Source: Pholis gunnellus (Eukaryota > Chordata > Actinopteri > Perciformes > Pholidae). From it: a DNA stretch of 64,000 bases. The notes under the pieces were generated by a model. The model was not told the origin of the DNA. It was given only the letters and a program-made list of their open reading frames with translations, and searched no databases. Within the stretch, counting starts at the first letter, position 1; each line of letters starts with the position of its first letter. The translations under genes were made by a program, and so were the position numbers. The stretch spans positions 23,463,599 through 23,527,598 of the forward strand of contig OU342816.1 of assembly GCA_910591455.2 (NCBI GenBank), written 5' to 3'. Positions 38,201 to 51,810 of the stretch are shown here, in pieces.

Positions 38201-41200
38201 TAAATATTATTTAATGTATTACATTTCTGAATCTACTGCTTTGCTACTAATCACTGCTAGAGCTGAAATGATTAGTCAATGAATCAACCAAACAGCAAAA
38301 TAATTGCAAGTATTGTAATAATTGATTAATTATTTAAGTAATTTATAAAGAAAAAATTCCCAAACACCTTCTAACAGCTTCTAAAATGTGAGGATTTGTT
38401 GCTTTTCTTTGTCTTGTATGATAGCAAACTTAGGGTTGTGGGATATTGTGACAGAAAACTGCAATATATTGTGATATTTAACAGACGAAAACATTAGGGG
38501 ACTAGGACCAGGTCTTCCTTTTTTTTTACCATAATTTAGTTTTTATCTTCTTTGTGTCGACAGGAACCAGAGAGTCTGCATTTGTCTACGCCCTGTCTGC
38601 AGCAACCATCAGCCACACCATAGCACGGGCCTGCACCTCCGGAGATCTGCGGCTGTGCTCGTGTGGCCCTATTCCTGCGGAGATCCCGGAACCGGGCTAC
38701 CGCTGGGGCGGCTGCGCTGACAACCTGCACTATGGATTGATCATGGGCTCCAAGTTCTCTGACGCGCCCATGAAGATGAAGCGCGCGGGCTCCCACGCCA
38801 ACAAACTGATGCACCTACACAACAGTGAAGTCGGAAGACAGGTAAGCGATCTGGCCGTACTTTTGCTCGTTTAAAAATAAGTGCAAAAATGCAAATAAAT
38901 GTCTCCTAATATGTTTTAAATGTTTTTTTTGTTTTTTTTATAATGGGCACCTCATTTTAAATTGTAAATGTATTTGTGTACAATTTATTATAGAGTTGTT
39001 CCAACACCGATACCAGTAAACAAAATGCCTTCGTTACAGCCTGAAACACTGGATCGCGTATCAGCGAGTACGTGATTCTAGGCACCGAGTCAATACCAAG
39101 TTATCATTTCATTTCAGCTGATTAACGCTACACAGGAACAACAACCTGATCCGTACAGCCTGCCCTATCGCTACTGCACATGTGTACACGCCTGGGGTTA
39201 AACACTCGTGCACGTTTTCTTCCTCATATTGCTACATTGTGAACAACAAAAAGGAGAGCCAGTAAACATTATATTAACACACTGGTATCAGATCGGTACT
39301 TAGTATCTGTCGATACGCAAGTTCAGATATCGAAATCGGTATCATGAAGGGAAAACTGGAATCGGTAAACATCTGTAATTTGATTTGCCTGACATGTACT
39401 CTCTTATATGTTGTCATGTCTAGGCATTGAGAGAGGCGCTGGTGATGAAGTGTAAATGTCATGGTGTGTCCGGCTCCTGCTCCATAAGAACCTGCTGGAG
39501 AGGCCTGGAAGACCTGCGGGAGATCGCCATGGACCTGAAGATCAAGTACCTGTCGGCCACCAAAGTGGTTCACCGGCCCATGGGGACGCGCAAGCAGCTG
39601 GTGCCCAAAGACATTGACATCAGGCCGGTGAGGGATAACGAGCTGGTCTACCTGCAGAGCTCCTCGGACTTCTGTGTTAAGAACGAAAAGCAGGGCTCCA
39701 TTGGCACCCAGGACAGGTGAGAGCGCCGCGTCACGTCGTTGTGTTTGACCGTGCATGAGAAAGAGGGGGATATTTGGTAGCAGTGATGTTGTCTGGTGTT
39801 AGATTCGTTAGCACGACTCACTCAGCTGAGAAAGAGGAAATGACTGATCCTGGGTGTCTGCTCGTCCAGGATGCTGACTCTAGCGAAGTGCTGTCCTGCC
39901 TGGTGGCCCCGTTTCATTTGCAGACCGGCTGATAACAACCAGCGGCCCCTGAGAGTGCTCCGTCTGTGGCTTGTCTGAGCATGTGTCACTGAAAAGGCCA
40001 CTGTGACTGGAGTTGTCGTCTCGCTATCTAATGACTAATGCCGTTATTCTTAGGACTGAGTGGACTTGAGCTGATATCGGTTGGAGGGGGCCACACAAAT
40101 GGGGAACTAGTCCGCCAAAGATAAAGGTTTATTTGCGCCGCTGGTTGGGACAGTGTTACGTGCTGCTGCTTTGTGCTCCGTGAGAAGCTGGTGGGCAGCG
40201 AGGAGCCCATTTGTCTGAGGGCCTGACTGAGGCGGGGATCAGTCTAAACACTATCAGAGGACTAGGGCACAAATATGCAGCGCTATCTTGCAAGCTTGTT
40301 GAATTTCTCAATTTTCCATAACTGAGTTGCAGAAAAGGACAGCTTGTTTCTCAGTGTAGCTTTGAATTTAAAGGCAAACTATGAGGATGACTAGTTGGTT
40401 TGCTGAAGTTTCTCTGTTAGTATTAAAACTCAACCTTGTGTGTAATTTCACCAACATCACCATCACCCCACTGATCATCTGTTTAACCAGACTTTATCAG
40501 TCAACAGCCAGCAGCCTTAAGTTGAGTAAAAAGCTCCACTAAATGGTACGTGATGTTGTTGTATATTTTAAATGTCATACATCATATGACTGTCATACCA
40601 TGTGTCCCTCAGCCATTGGGCCACTCTCCAGATAACCAGAAGACATGCTTCATGTCAAGGACACTCGCTGTGTCCGATGCATCCGCTGTCTGCAGCCTGA
40701 TAATGCGGCAGACTCACACATCCTGCTACATCGGTGCTTTTGCCACATCAGGAGGCGCCCGCTTCGCTGCCGCTATTACATGAACGCGTGACACTAATGT
40801 TTGTGTTTGAGTAAGTGTGAGTGAACATGCGTGGGAAACGATTGTTCCCATATGTCTCAACTGGGGCAACCGTAGCTATACGTGCCACCATTGTCAAGCT
40901 GCGGCTTAATCAATGGGACACAATGTTTGCAAGAGAGGTTTTTGGAAATGTATTGTGCCATTGCCATTGTGTGGCCTTTTATTTATGGTAGTTTGATTGA
41001 TTTCTTTCCTAACCTTGCCTTCAGCTAAGACCCGCCCTACTCGGCCTCTGATTGGCTAGAACCTGTTGACTTCTTTGTAGAATTCGTTAAGTTTATTGCT
41101 GATGAACCAGATTGGTGGAATAATTAAACTTAATATGAATCTTAATGTTGATAAGGCACACTGATTAACAATAGCGTTAAAAACTAGCACTTCATATCAA

Positions 41201-42295
41201 AGACGCTGCCGACCCCTGGCCTAGACCGATGGTCTCGGGTTTCTTAAACCTCCCTGCGTTCTAACACTCACTCACACAATATCATCTCACTGATGGCCAC
41301 TTTTTATCGTTATTTACACTTGAACTGACCCCGCTCCTGTCTACATTGTTAGCTCTGACCCATTCACAAGACCTGACAGCTGTGGATAGAACGAGAGAAT
41401 GTGGGACAGCCAAAGTTAATTTTAGCAGCAGTTCCTGATGGATAAAATGTGATCACTGAAACGGAAAAAGTGTCACGGCATTGGGAAGAGACGCGCTATT
41501 GAAGCTTGTGCTTTGGTCTTAAATTACTGTGCCTCTGCGTCAACCAGCAGATGTGAACTTCAGAACGCACAGTGCTGTCCTCTTTCTCCATTCACAGCAC
41601 GGAAGTGACATAATAAAATAATCTTGCTTCTTTTGCGTACTTCCCGGCTCCCACCAATGCAATAAACCTGTCTTCCTCCATCTCCTTCGCTCCCGCAGCC
41701 GCCTCAGTGTCTCCCTCAACACGCTGGTCATTAACACTCTGCCATCATAAAACAATGCAATTATGTGGAGAAGACAAGCTAAAGAAAGGGAGGGCAGCCC
41801 TGTGTATTCAGTGTGATTTACGGCGGGGCTATTCTCTGCTCATTCAAGAGGCTTTAGGCTTCTGGAACGCTCAAAAGGTTGAGGCACACAGGACGGCTCT
41901 AAAAGGACTATTGTGTGCTTCGTACAGAATACTTTTGAATGAGGCTGTAAACGTAATTGTTTTAGGCAGGAAACCACACTGAATATCTTAACATTCATAG
42001 CTGATTATTCAGTCCTCCGGAGTACTTTTTCTTCATCTTGTTGAAGCAAATATGTATAGTTGAAACACAAAAATTAAATGTCTGATTGAACATTAAACCT
42101 TTTTTTTTGTCTAATTTCAGGCAGTGCAACAAAACCTCCCTCGGCAGCGACAGCTGCGACCTGATGTGCTGCGGCCGTGGCTACAACCCGTACATGGAGA
42201 AGCTGGTGGAGCGCTGCCACTGCAAGTACCACTGGTGCTGCTACGTCACCTGCAAGAAGTGCGAGCGGATCGTGGAGCGATATGTCTGCAAATGA
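35225..42295 (+). CDS. wnt11: Wnt11 secreted signalling protein
   Basis: Lipid-modified secreted ligand for Frizzled receptors, acting mainly in non-canonical (planar polarity, convergent-extension) signalling (family knowledge). Coding exons: 35225-35307, 36938-37182, 38564-38841, 39424-39716 and 42121-42295, all GT/AG and in phase (2,1,0,2), giving 357 codons versus 354 in human WNT11. Signal peptide at about residues 1-24, then a GIKWL start of the mature protein. N-glycosylation sequons are at N40, N90 and N303. The CKCHGVSGSC motif carries the acylated Ser (S218). The Cys-rich C-terminus ends ERYVCK. Sequence is much closer to tetrapod WNT11 (zebrafish wnt11, formerly wnt11r) than to silberblick/wnt11f2. 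The start has a CACC Kozak context directly before the signal peptide. Confidence 0.95.
35628..35648. repeat. Poly-C tract
   Basis: 21 C in the wnt11 intron between the first two coding exons. Confidence 0.9.
37672..37684. repeat. Poly-G tract
   Basis: 13 G in the wnt11 intron. Confidence 0.85.
38259..38500 (+). repeat. Dispersed teleost repeat (AGAGCTGAAA... family)
   Basis: Begins AGAGCTGAAATGATTAGTCA and continues with alternating ATTGATTAAT stretches and a GTGAGGATTTG block. This order is familiar from a very abundant percomorph interspersed repeat. Degenerate copy inside the wnt11 intron before exon 38564-38841. Its class is not determined here. Confidence 0.55.
38995..39372. repeat. 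Dispersed repeat with GATACC / GGTATC arms
   Basis: The left part contains ACACCGATACCAGTA. The right part contains GGTATCAGATCGGTACT and ATCGAAATCGGTATCA. These inverted GGTATC-rich ends resemble a common non-autonomous fish DNA element. It fills most of the intron before exon 39424-39716. Confidence 0.5.
39717..42120 (+). other. Last wnt11 intron
   Basis: 2.4-kb intron before the terminal coding exon. No coding signal or clear repeat family was recognised in it. Confidence 0.6.
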
Positions 42296-43134
42296 GTGTG
42301 TGCCGCCGACCGACCGGCCCGCCCGCCGGCGGCCCTCTACTTGTACCCAGTCGCCCCCGAGGCTACAGATTAACCAAAGCACTACAATATGGAGAAGGCT
42401 TACTTTTGTCTTAAGCTTTAGCATGTTTAACTCAACGAGACCTGGTCTATTCTCGTGTCAGTATCATTTTTTGTATCGAATCTCCAAACTGCCGATTGGG
42501 CTTCTGAGCTTTTTTTCTCCGCTTCACAAAACCTGGACGTGGAGAGCGTGGCGACCGTGCCCGTTTAGGTGGAGACCGCCGTCCTCCTGGGTATTTCCTT
42601 TTTCTTGTTAATGATTATAAATCCCCCTAACAGGGATGTTGAAAGTCTATTTTATTATATCTCTAATAAAAAGAAATAATATAGGATTTTATGCTGGAGG
42701 AGAGGGATTTTTGTCTTTCCCCCTCACTAGACAGAGACTTGTGTTTGACTTCATTCCACGGAAATCAAAGGGTTCTGATGGATCCGTGTGGTACTTTTCT
42801 TTAAAGGTACTATTAAAACCTTTTTTACTCTGCAACAATGGACAATAGGGGTAAAAAAGGAACAAAAGGGAACTTCAAAGTACTTTTCAATCACGGAACA
42901 TTTTGGTGGTTGACGGTTTGGACTCTCGCCATGTGTCCTGTGCGGATCTAGACGTGCCTGCATCCCTGTGGACTGAGAGACGACTATTAAGGACTTTGTG
43001 AAATGGTGCATTATCTCCTTCATGTCTGACATGCAGTTCAAAATATATTCTATTTTTCAGAGCGTATGAGCTGAACTCATGGATTTTGTAAACCACTGTT
43101 GGGTGGGTGTACATACTGTTATTTTGTATACTGA

Positions 43135-43140
43135 AATAAA
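43135..43140 (+). other. wnt11: wnt11 poly(A) signal
   Basis: AATAAA about 840 nt after the stop codon; it ends the probable 3' UTR. Confidence 0.65.
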
Positions 43141-44296
43141 GAAAGAAGTATTTATAAAATAATTATTTCACATGGAACTCGCATGTTTTTTTTCTCTTTT
43201 ACTGTGAACTGCGCCTTTAAGGACGTACCGTGTGGCTCTTCTTACATAATTTTGGCAAAGACAAATCCATAACCTCCAAGGCTAATTATTTCCAAAGATG
43301 AGCAACATTTATTGTAATTCACTGCGAACCCAAGTGTTATAAAATAGGAGTTTGCCACAACTTATAGCACACCGTGATTGTAACTCAGCTCAGCCTAGTC
43401 AGTAAGGAGCTGCAGGGTTCAACCTGACAGCCTGTTGGGAATCGCTCTCTGAATCACCCAAACCCTGGGAAAGTGTTTGTTTGGACATTCCTCCTCCTCA
43501 CAAAGGCCATTGCAAAGGGATTTTTGTCCCTCCTATCACACTCAAAAACCCATCTGTCTGGCGCCAGACCTCCAATGAACAAACATAAAATAAAAAACAA
43601 AGGCAGAAATCGAATTTATTTGGATCATATAGTCAGACCGTTGGCCTGTCGGACGAAAGCAGACTTGGCGCTGCGTACAGCCGAGATATTACCTTCTGGC
43701 CAGCCGTGTGTTGGTTAAAGTGGTTCTCATGATTCTACGTTGACAGAAATATCTGTGGAGGATGTAGGGCCCCATGCTGTGAGCTCACATGATGCATCGC
43801 AGCACCGGCCTGCGCGAGCTGCACACTCACTGGAGCTGTAACACTCCCTGACCTCTACCTAGCCTGTGCACACGGAAACAGTCAAAACAACCCATGCTCT
43901 GGAACAACAAGGCCTTAGGGGAATGTTATCACCAGTCATTTCAATTTTAGAGGCCATTTTCATGATGCTGGACTTTAATTTCATTTTCAAAGAATGCAAA
44001 GAAAGGTTAATCGGGCATCGTCTATTTAAGGTTATGCATGACGACGCATGGTGACAGTACGGCTGAGGGGAGTAGCCAAACCATGAAGTCTAACAAGGAT
44101 TTGATCAGAGGATGTTGTTGTGTAGCAGCAGTCTAAAAGCAGAAAAGGTTGGACACAGTGGACTGTGGTCTTTCGGTTTCTGCTGCGTACAGGTGAGTGG
44201 GGGTCTGCTCTGCCTGAACCAAGGCCCGTCCGTCGACAGCCTCAAGGACTCCTCAGTCACAGGCATTCCTCAGCCTGGCAGTTGAGCATAGGGGTC

Positions 44297-44318
44297 TGTG
44301 TGTGTGTGTGTGTGTGTG
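44297..44318. repeat. TG microsatellite
   Basis: Eleven TG units. Confidence 0.9.
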
Positions 44319-47300
44319 AGTCTGTCACTGGGTTCACTGCTGCAGAAATGTGACGCCTCACCAACTGATTGAGGACTCTCACGCTGTCCTCAGATACAGG
44401 TGGCTCAGTCAGAGACGAAGGACTAGCAGTGGATGAAAAAGGGCTACTGATGACACCAATCATCACTTGGTGTGGCCGAGTGTGCAAGTATGCAAGTGTG
44501 CAAGATGTTACTCTAACACATTTGGCAAATCTTAAGCATGTCAAATAGTCCCTGGACTGTTTAAAGCACTTTTAAATAAGTGCAGACATTGAGCCAATTA
44601 GCCGAACTCTTGTGACCATCTAAAGCACGAAGAACCGGGATATGTCTCACAAAATTACATTTTTCATCTTCTATTAACTCTAGTCATTTCTAGAAATACG
44701 ATATTGTGCTTATGTAAATGTTGAGATCAAGTTGAAGAATTATTTGTCGCACAATACCATGTTACATTGTCATGACGTAAACTAAACATGACAGAGCGGT
44801 TTCTTCACACCGCAGATTAGATGGTCCGACCTGCTTCCGTCTGGAAATGCCAACTGACCCTCTGAGCAACCATTGCTATCATGAAGCCATGCGACTATTC
44901 AGCCGACCTCAGTCTAACCGTTGTGAAATATCTCATTTGGATGAAGTCCACACTATAAAGCATGTCAGGTGAGGGCTGCGTGTGCGAACAATACGAACCT
45001 GCTGTAAACATTGATTCGGTCCACATTCTTCCGTATTTCTTTCGACACAAAGCCGCGGCGGGGCAGAAGAGTGACCGCGTAGAAAATGGGTCATGAATGG
45101 GCTCATTTTGTCGGGTATGAGGTTAAAAAACGGCTTAAGAGCGGCCCTTATCTGGGCTGTTAAGGGCCTTTGTGTCCAAAACGACGACAAAACAAAAGTA
45201 AAGACGACAAAAAAACCGGAACTAATTGCTGCTGCAGTTTATGTTTCTTTTCTTTCTTTCTGTCTTTGTCAGAAAGTATCTAATTATCTCTCTGTGGTTG
45301 GCGTGACCCCCCCGCTCTGTGGGAATTGCCTGGTAATTGAGAAGGAAAAGAGGACTTTAATGGAGAGCAGTGAAAATATCAGGGGTTAATGTCAGCAAGG
45401 ACAATATAATGCCAATTGCCTTTGTGAAGCCTGCGGTCCGGATAACTAGCTGTGAATGAGGGAGACAAAGAATTTGGCTGAAGTGGTAAAGGCTTTCAGA
45501 TGAACTGACCCGTACTGTAAATTGACTTTTGTGGACCCCACCCCCACCCTCACCCTCCAGCCTCTAAATAGGAACCAAGCAGTATGTGCTGTTAAAGGCC
45601 ATTTTTTTGTTTTGGTGTGTGTGTGTGTGTGTGTCCTCAGGCATGTTGCTGGGAGATAGCAGATCATGCAAAGCATGCACCTTTTTCTAGATAAAGACAA
45701 ACCAAGCGGACAGGTGAGGAGCAGACAGCAACACCACCGGGAGCTTAGTCGGAAACTAATTTGGCCAAAGTGAATACAAATAAAGATTACACTGTGGAAA
45801 TCATTTATGTTAACTTTTAATTGCATCCTTTGATTTTATGCACAACATATTGTTTGTGTTTTATGCTATTTATAGCTTGTTATATTACATTTCATTATTT
45901 ATTTTCCTCCCTGCATGTCCAGGCCCATGTGTCCTTTGTTTCTTCTTTCTGTTGTTCTGTGAATATGTGGACACATGACTTATGTGTAAACCAAGCTTTG
46001 CCTTCATTTTTATTACTCTTTTAGATTGCTTAACACCGAAAACAAATCCTGTAAAGTATGTAGTAATAATGACAAAAAAATGACAAGTCATCTATCTTGA
46101 ATATATTGCAAAAGGAGAGATAAAAAATATATATATACTGTAATAAACATGAAACCTATGCCAACATGTGATTGATACATTAGAGACTCTTTTATCCCCT
46201 TAAAATAGAATCACTTTTATTTTTACGTCCACTATACTCTCACATTTCAAACGGGAGCTGAGCTCCAGCGCTGTCCTTCAGTTTTTTGTTATGAGTCACA
46301 GCGAGTCTCTCAAGGTAATCGCAATAAGCCTACAATTTAATACAACGCACAAATCAGGAACGTATGTGCGTGACTAAGGTCGGCCCAGCGGACAGCTGAA
46401 AATCGTTTATATACGCACAAGTATCACACCGAACTTTTAAAGCAAAGCCAGAATCATCTTTGATAATTCCTCAATTTACATATCTAGTTAAACATCTCTA
46501 TCATATTCTTTCTGTCGCGTTGAAACTAAATCAAAGCAACTTATTTTTTTTACTTAAACATTCATAAAAGCAAAAGCACTTCACTTTATGTTAGCTAAAA
46601 GACATGCCACATTGTTTGGGATAAAACAAATTTGGTCATCTTCAGACTAAACTCGACTTTAAACCGCTGCAACAGATAAATGTATGCTTCCATAATCGCA
46701 ACATACAGCACAGTGAATAAAGTGCGTATCTGGATGGCGGACCATCAGTAGAAGCTATCAAGGGAAGGGACAGATGAAAAGAGCCGCAGAGAGAAAGAGC
46801 GAGACTGAATTAATAAGAATAAGAGAAGCAGCGGGCTAAGCACGCTGGGAAAAGTAAACACTGGTCCGCGTAATCACAGTAAATCTGGCCAGGGGGGGCG
46901 ATGGAGCAGGCTGCGCCCTCAGTCCAGGAGTCAACAAACCCGGAGAAAGAAAAGAAAAACAGCGAGCTAACCACCATTACTGAGAGGGGTTAAAGAGGGC
47001 AGTGGGGCGGCTTTATTCACGTAAAGATCAGTGAAACGCCGCCATGTTTACCCAGTAGTCTGGCGGACTTACACAATGCAAACAGGCTAAAATTCAAGCA
47101 GAGAAATCGGGGTCGCACATGTAAAGACGACTTCACATTCACAGTTTTAGTGGGTTTTCAACTAGTGTGTGTGTGTGTGTGACTTTTTCAGACACTGTTT
47201 AAGGCCCGAGCGAGAGGACCAGTGAGGAAAAACCATTCGGCAGCATTAGGATCAGCCGCGATGATCTGATAAATGCAGTGGGCTCGCCTCCCGCGCTGAC

Positions 47301-49923
47301 CACAGATCAGTCAAGGCGTCAGGCCAATTGGCTTTGCATTTCATCGCCCTGCATGAAGCATTTTTTTCCCCCTGCTAATAAGCTCATCTAACAGTCAGCT
47401 GTCACGCGCTGTCAAGTTGACTGATGTCATGCAAAACACATCAAAGGAATCCGGTTGATGGCAGATATGAATAAAAAATATTGAGAACGAAGATTTTACG
47501 CAAGACTTGTTATTTTTAGCAGTATTAATACTTGTCTTCTCCATCTGTCGATGCAGAGGAAGCGGCGTATGCCAGATTTACAATACCGTTTTATGTGTCA
47601 CAGATGTGTATTGTTAAATCATTTATTCTAGTTTTAATATTTTATGAGTTCATTGTTCAATGAGACAAAAATGTAGAAACGCTTGGAATAAACGAAGTGT
47701 CCCGCTTCATCTGAAGCACAGCTTGTGTGCTCCTTTGGTTTCAGTGTCCAGGTCTGGAAAATGAATGTGCAAGTGGATATTGTTGGAAACGGGCTTTGTT
47801 TGTCACATATATTGATAGATTGAGAACAGATGTGGGCCCTGTTTATTTCTAATAAATATTCCACTCTCATAGTGACGGTGGCCCAAAGGTTATGTGTGAG
47901 AATAATTCGTACTGCGTCAGTTAACTCCGCGGGGCTGCTGCTGATCACTGTGCAGCTTCATTGCAGTATTTTGTTAACCCAGACAGCTCAGGATGAACGC
48001 TGGAGCGCCAGGACAAGTTCAGGCCTAAGTGCTAGAAGTGCTCCTCCTCTTCCTTCGACAGTCACAGTTGTTGAGTGGCTGAAACGTACACACGGCTCCT
48101 TGGCTCGAGGCAGATGGGATCGCATGAGCTCAGTGCGCGGCTCCAATCCCTCCCCCTGATCTTCTTAAACGCCGTCGCTCTCTCTCAAGTCGCCCGAATG
48201 AATGGCCGAGGCACAGCGATCAGACGTCTCTTCTCTAGCTGCAGTTCAAGCGCATCGTAGTGAATCAATCTTTTGCAAATCTTTCAACTTGAGCTCTTAT
48301 TTATTTTTTATTGGAGGAAAAGGCAATGGATGTGAAGGAGGGAACGGACTTTATACACACGCATATTTGTTTCAACCTCTCCTTGATATGTAACATAAGG
48401 GTAATGTTGAATGGTCGCCAGATTACCCCCCCCCCCCCTTTAATTGTTCCCACATTTCTCAGCCGGAGTGAGGTAATACCATTTATTTGTCAAAAGAGTG
48501 GGTGGGAAGGGCAGCCAGCAAAGCCATTATGTGTGATTAGCACTGTTTGCAACACTGATTTGATTTGTGAATTGTTTGATTGGTGACATGGCCTGTGGGA
48601 AAAAAAAGTTTTTGATTTAAGAATACCCAGCTGGAAACTATGTGCCACCATCAATCATCAATAACCTGCTACTGAAAGTGAAACAGGTGCTGACATATTT
48701 AAGCTCCACTGGCTTTGAAAGGCCAAATCAGCAAACATACATCTTGGCTGATATTCTGTGCTGATATTGAGCCGCTTCTATGTTTTCTTTTACTTGTCTT
48801 TTAAAATAGCCGTCATTTCCCAACCTAGAATTGTACCTAGAATAGAACAATAAGTGATATTCTATTTAAACCACGTTATGCTTAAAAAAGAAAAAGGATG
48901 CTGTATTTAAATTAAATAGTCATTTCAGTTTAGTACAACTTTGGTTTTGCTTTTGTGGTTCCTCTTTAGTTCCAATTTAATTTAGGGTGTGCTTACTTTA
49001 TATCTTTTGCTTTTAAGGTATTCTTACATACTTTACTTAAAATGTATGTGCATTTACAAAATGTTGTCAAGTTTTGCCAGAAAAGATGAAAATGAGACCC
49101 AAGATGTAATCAACCAGAAATATAATACTTCACCCCCAAAATGACCATTTGTATATAAGTTACTCACCCTGTATTGACTTGAGTTCTTCAAAAACGTACA
49201 AACTGTCACACAACTCGTACAGTCTAATCCAAGTGTCATCCATCACTCGTATGCTCACCACTACCACAACTCATGCATCTTCGCCAAAACATTACAATTT
49301 AAAACGCTTTTGCGTAAACAGTCACGCTTGCTCAGGCGCGTTGCTCGTCTGTGTGAGTGTTTTGAATGGTATGGTTTTAGAGAAGATGCATGTGTTTGGG
49401 AAGTATAAGCACACAACTGGATAAATAAGACTTATGATTATACTGCACCAGTTTTTAAATGCGGCCATTATTTACTTTAATTCGTGAAGAAAATGTCAAG
49501 GAAACACACAGGGTGAGTAGTGGATCGACAAAGTATTCCTTTAAGAACTTAGCATTAAAAACATTGAAAATAAATGATATTTACTTGTATACACATATGT
49601 TTCTAAATGACTTTTGTAACTTTAGTAAGGACCAGTACTTTACTAATCCAGAGGGGAAATCTTTCCTTTTCAAGCGATCGTGGGCGGAGCCCTGAAGAGC
49701 GATGATGTCGCAGACACCTGTCCACCGTGCTGCCTCTGACCCAGAGACCTCAGTCACAGGCCACAGGTCCACTATATTATACCTGCAGCCTGACGCCAGC
49801 CTGATTTACTGGCCTCCATTAGAGCTGGAATGGACTCCGCTGGGCTGTTAAATCTACACGCTGATGTAGCCAAGAGGGAAGCAGTCACTGTTGCTGCACT
49901 CGGCCTCACCTCCACCACTCCCA

Positions 49924-49924
<1 letters not shown>

Positions 49925-49970
<46 letters not shown>
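49925..49970. repeat. AC microsatellite
   Basis: Uninterrupted run of 23 AC units. Reading frames through it encode only artefactual dipeptide repeats. Confidence 0.95.
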
Positions 49971-49973
<3 letters not shown>

Positions 49974-50756
49974 GCTTCTCCTTACTAACCTGCTCCATTC
50001 CAATCCACTCTCCCGACATGCTCGCACAACACAAACACTCCTGGAAATGCGCTCTCTAGATACAAATAGCTTCACCGCTGTTTGGGTGGGCCTTTTTCAG
50101 GTCTGGCATGAACGTCTGTCTCGGGTCCTCCAAATGAAAAGAGTGCAGTTAAAAATACGGGTTGGAACACATACATGGCGCACTGAGAATCCGAGCACAT
50201 TCGGAGATGGTCATGGACACGTACGACTGCATTGTTAGTGTGATGTGAATGAATAGTGTACTTCCTGGCCACGTTAGAGACACACATGTTATCTGTGTGA
50301 GTAGAAGCATACTGACTAAAGACACAATCAAAGGCGGAACTACAGAGAATGCAAGAGATGGAGCAACGGTGGACCCTCACAAGGAAAAGGAAAGGAAAAG
50401 TCCACAATGCAACTTAATTACAAGACAACAAGGATTTCAGTGAACGGTTTCAAATCGGCGATGAAGACACATTGTAGAGTCGATGTTTTTCTTGGTGTAT
50501 TAATTGGGGGGAGAAATCACTCAGAAGCAGACATGGGATCTTGAGTTAACCGCGTGCAATCCAGCTCAGACACAATACAAAGTAGCTAGCCAGGTCTAAA
50601 CATGGCCTCTGTTTCATGACATGTTCTCTTTAGCAATATTATTGTTCTGTGCCATTCATGGGCTGCTAAGCTCGCTCTGATCAGACAATAAGTTCACATG
50701 CCGTAAGATGCTCTGTAACTGTAGGAGTCCAATTGCTTTGCTCACTAAAAGTATGA

Positions 50757-51272
50757 GCCATCAAGGCGGTTCTGCCGAGTGAAGCCAATGCGGAAGTGTC
50801 TTAAAACCAGTATTCTCTCTACTGACCAGCAGGGGGCGACTCCTCTGGTTGCAAAAAGAAGTCTGGTTGTATAGAAGTCTATGAGAAAATGACTCTACTG
50901 CTCTCTTGATTTATTCCCTCAGTAAACATTGTAAACATGAGTTTATGGTCTCAATCTCTAGTTTTAAGTCTTCTTCAATACAGCATGATGTTCATTTAGT
51001 AAATTATGGTCCATTTAGAGTCAAACAGACCATAAAGCAGGGCGGGCTTACTGTGATTGACAGGTCACTGCTACTACCAGAGTCTCATACGGCGTCTCTA
51101 TGTCACTCCTCCGCATTCCAAATATGGAATATCATTGACTGCGAAAAAACAACATGGCCACGGCTGTAATCCGAAATGACGCCGAAATCGTCGAACTCAA
51201 GGCTTTAAATCGTCAGTCCACAAACCAATGGGTGACATCACGATGACTACGCCCACTTCTTATATACAGTAC
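50757..51272 (+). repeat. Dispersed teleost repeat, long copy
   Basis: About 0.5-kb element familiar from percomorph genomes. It carries a CCAGCAGGGGGCGAC block, a CATTTAGAGTCAAA block, GGCGGGCTTACTGTGATTGA, and an end CGCCCACTTCTTATATACAG. The right-hand part recurs in inverted orientation at about 58329-58620, which shows it is interspersed. It is probably non-autonomous. Confidence 0.65.
50826..50840 (+). promoter_or_regulatory. CTCF-like motif inside the repeat
   Basis: CCAGCAGGGGGCGAC matches the vertebrate CTCF core consensus closely. Binding is not shown; the motif belongs to the repeat. Confidence 0.35.
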
Positions 51273-51782
51273 TGTTCTCAGAGTTAGCCAATCACACTCT
51301 TATTAAAATGAAACAAATGCAGTAGCCTGTGTGTGTGTGTGTAGGCGAGGGGAGATTAATCTGAATTTGAAGAGGAATGGCTGGAAGGGCCGCTACAAGG
51401 AGCGTAGGTGTGAAGGGTTAAAGCAATTAGCGCACGTCTCTGTCACATCCTGCCGGGAGCAGCTTTTCCGATGCCCTGCCAGTGGTTTCTCCCGCTGCCC
51501 TTCTCATGGCCCTGCTGTGGGGCTTCACATTTCCAGCTCTTTTCTAAATAGTCAAGTCCTAATATTTACTTCTCGCTTTTCAAGCCCAGGCAGAGCGGTG
51601 GCTGGGCGCAGTCTGTCGGTGCAGGGGAGAGTGGAGGTGGCAGGAACTGATGCCCTCATTATTTCTGCGGAGGGAAACAAACATTTGTCCCTTTCAGGGC
51701 CTTGTGTGACTTTGTGGAGGGGCGCGGCTGTGGACTGACGGGAGCGGTCTTGTTTGTCGGGTTGGTGTTTGTATTACGAAGC

Positions 51783-51810
51783 TGTGTGTGTGTGTGTGTG
51801 TGTGTGTGTG
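51783..51810. repeat. TG microsatellite
   Basis: Fourteen TG units. Confidence 0.9.

Larger units (their letters stand above)
43165..50750. other. Gene-free region downstream of wnt11, part 1
   Basis: No supported coding exon. It holds TG/CA microsatellites (44297-44318, 45615-45634, about 47163-47182, 49925-49970) and a C-rich run near 48426-48438. The segment about 47220-47480 is complex, non-repetitive sequence with E-box and TCF-like motifs and is a candidate regulatory island. Confidence 0.5.

Noticed and set aside
49772..50238. Frames through the AC microsatellite
   Set aside because: Cys-Val or Thr-His dipeptide repeats are artefacts of the dinucleotide run.
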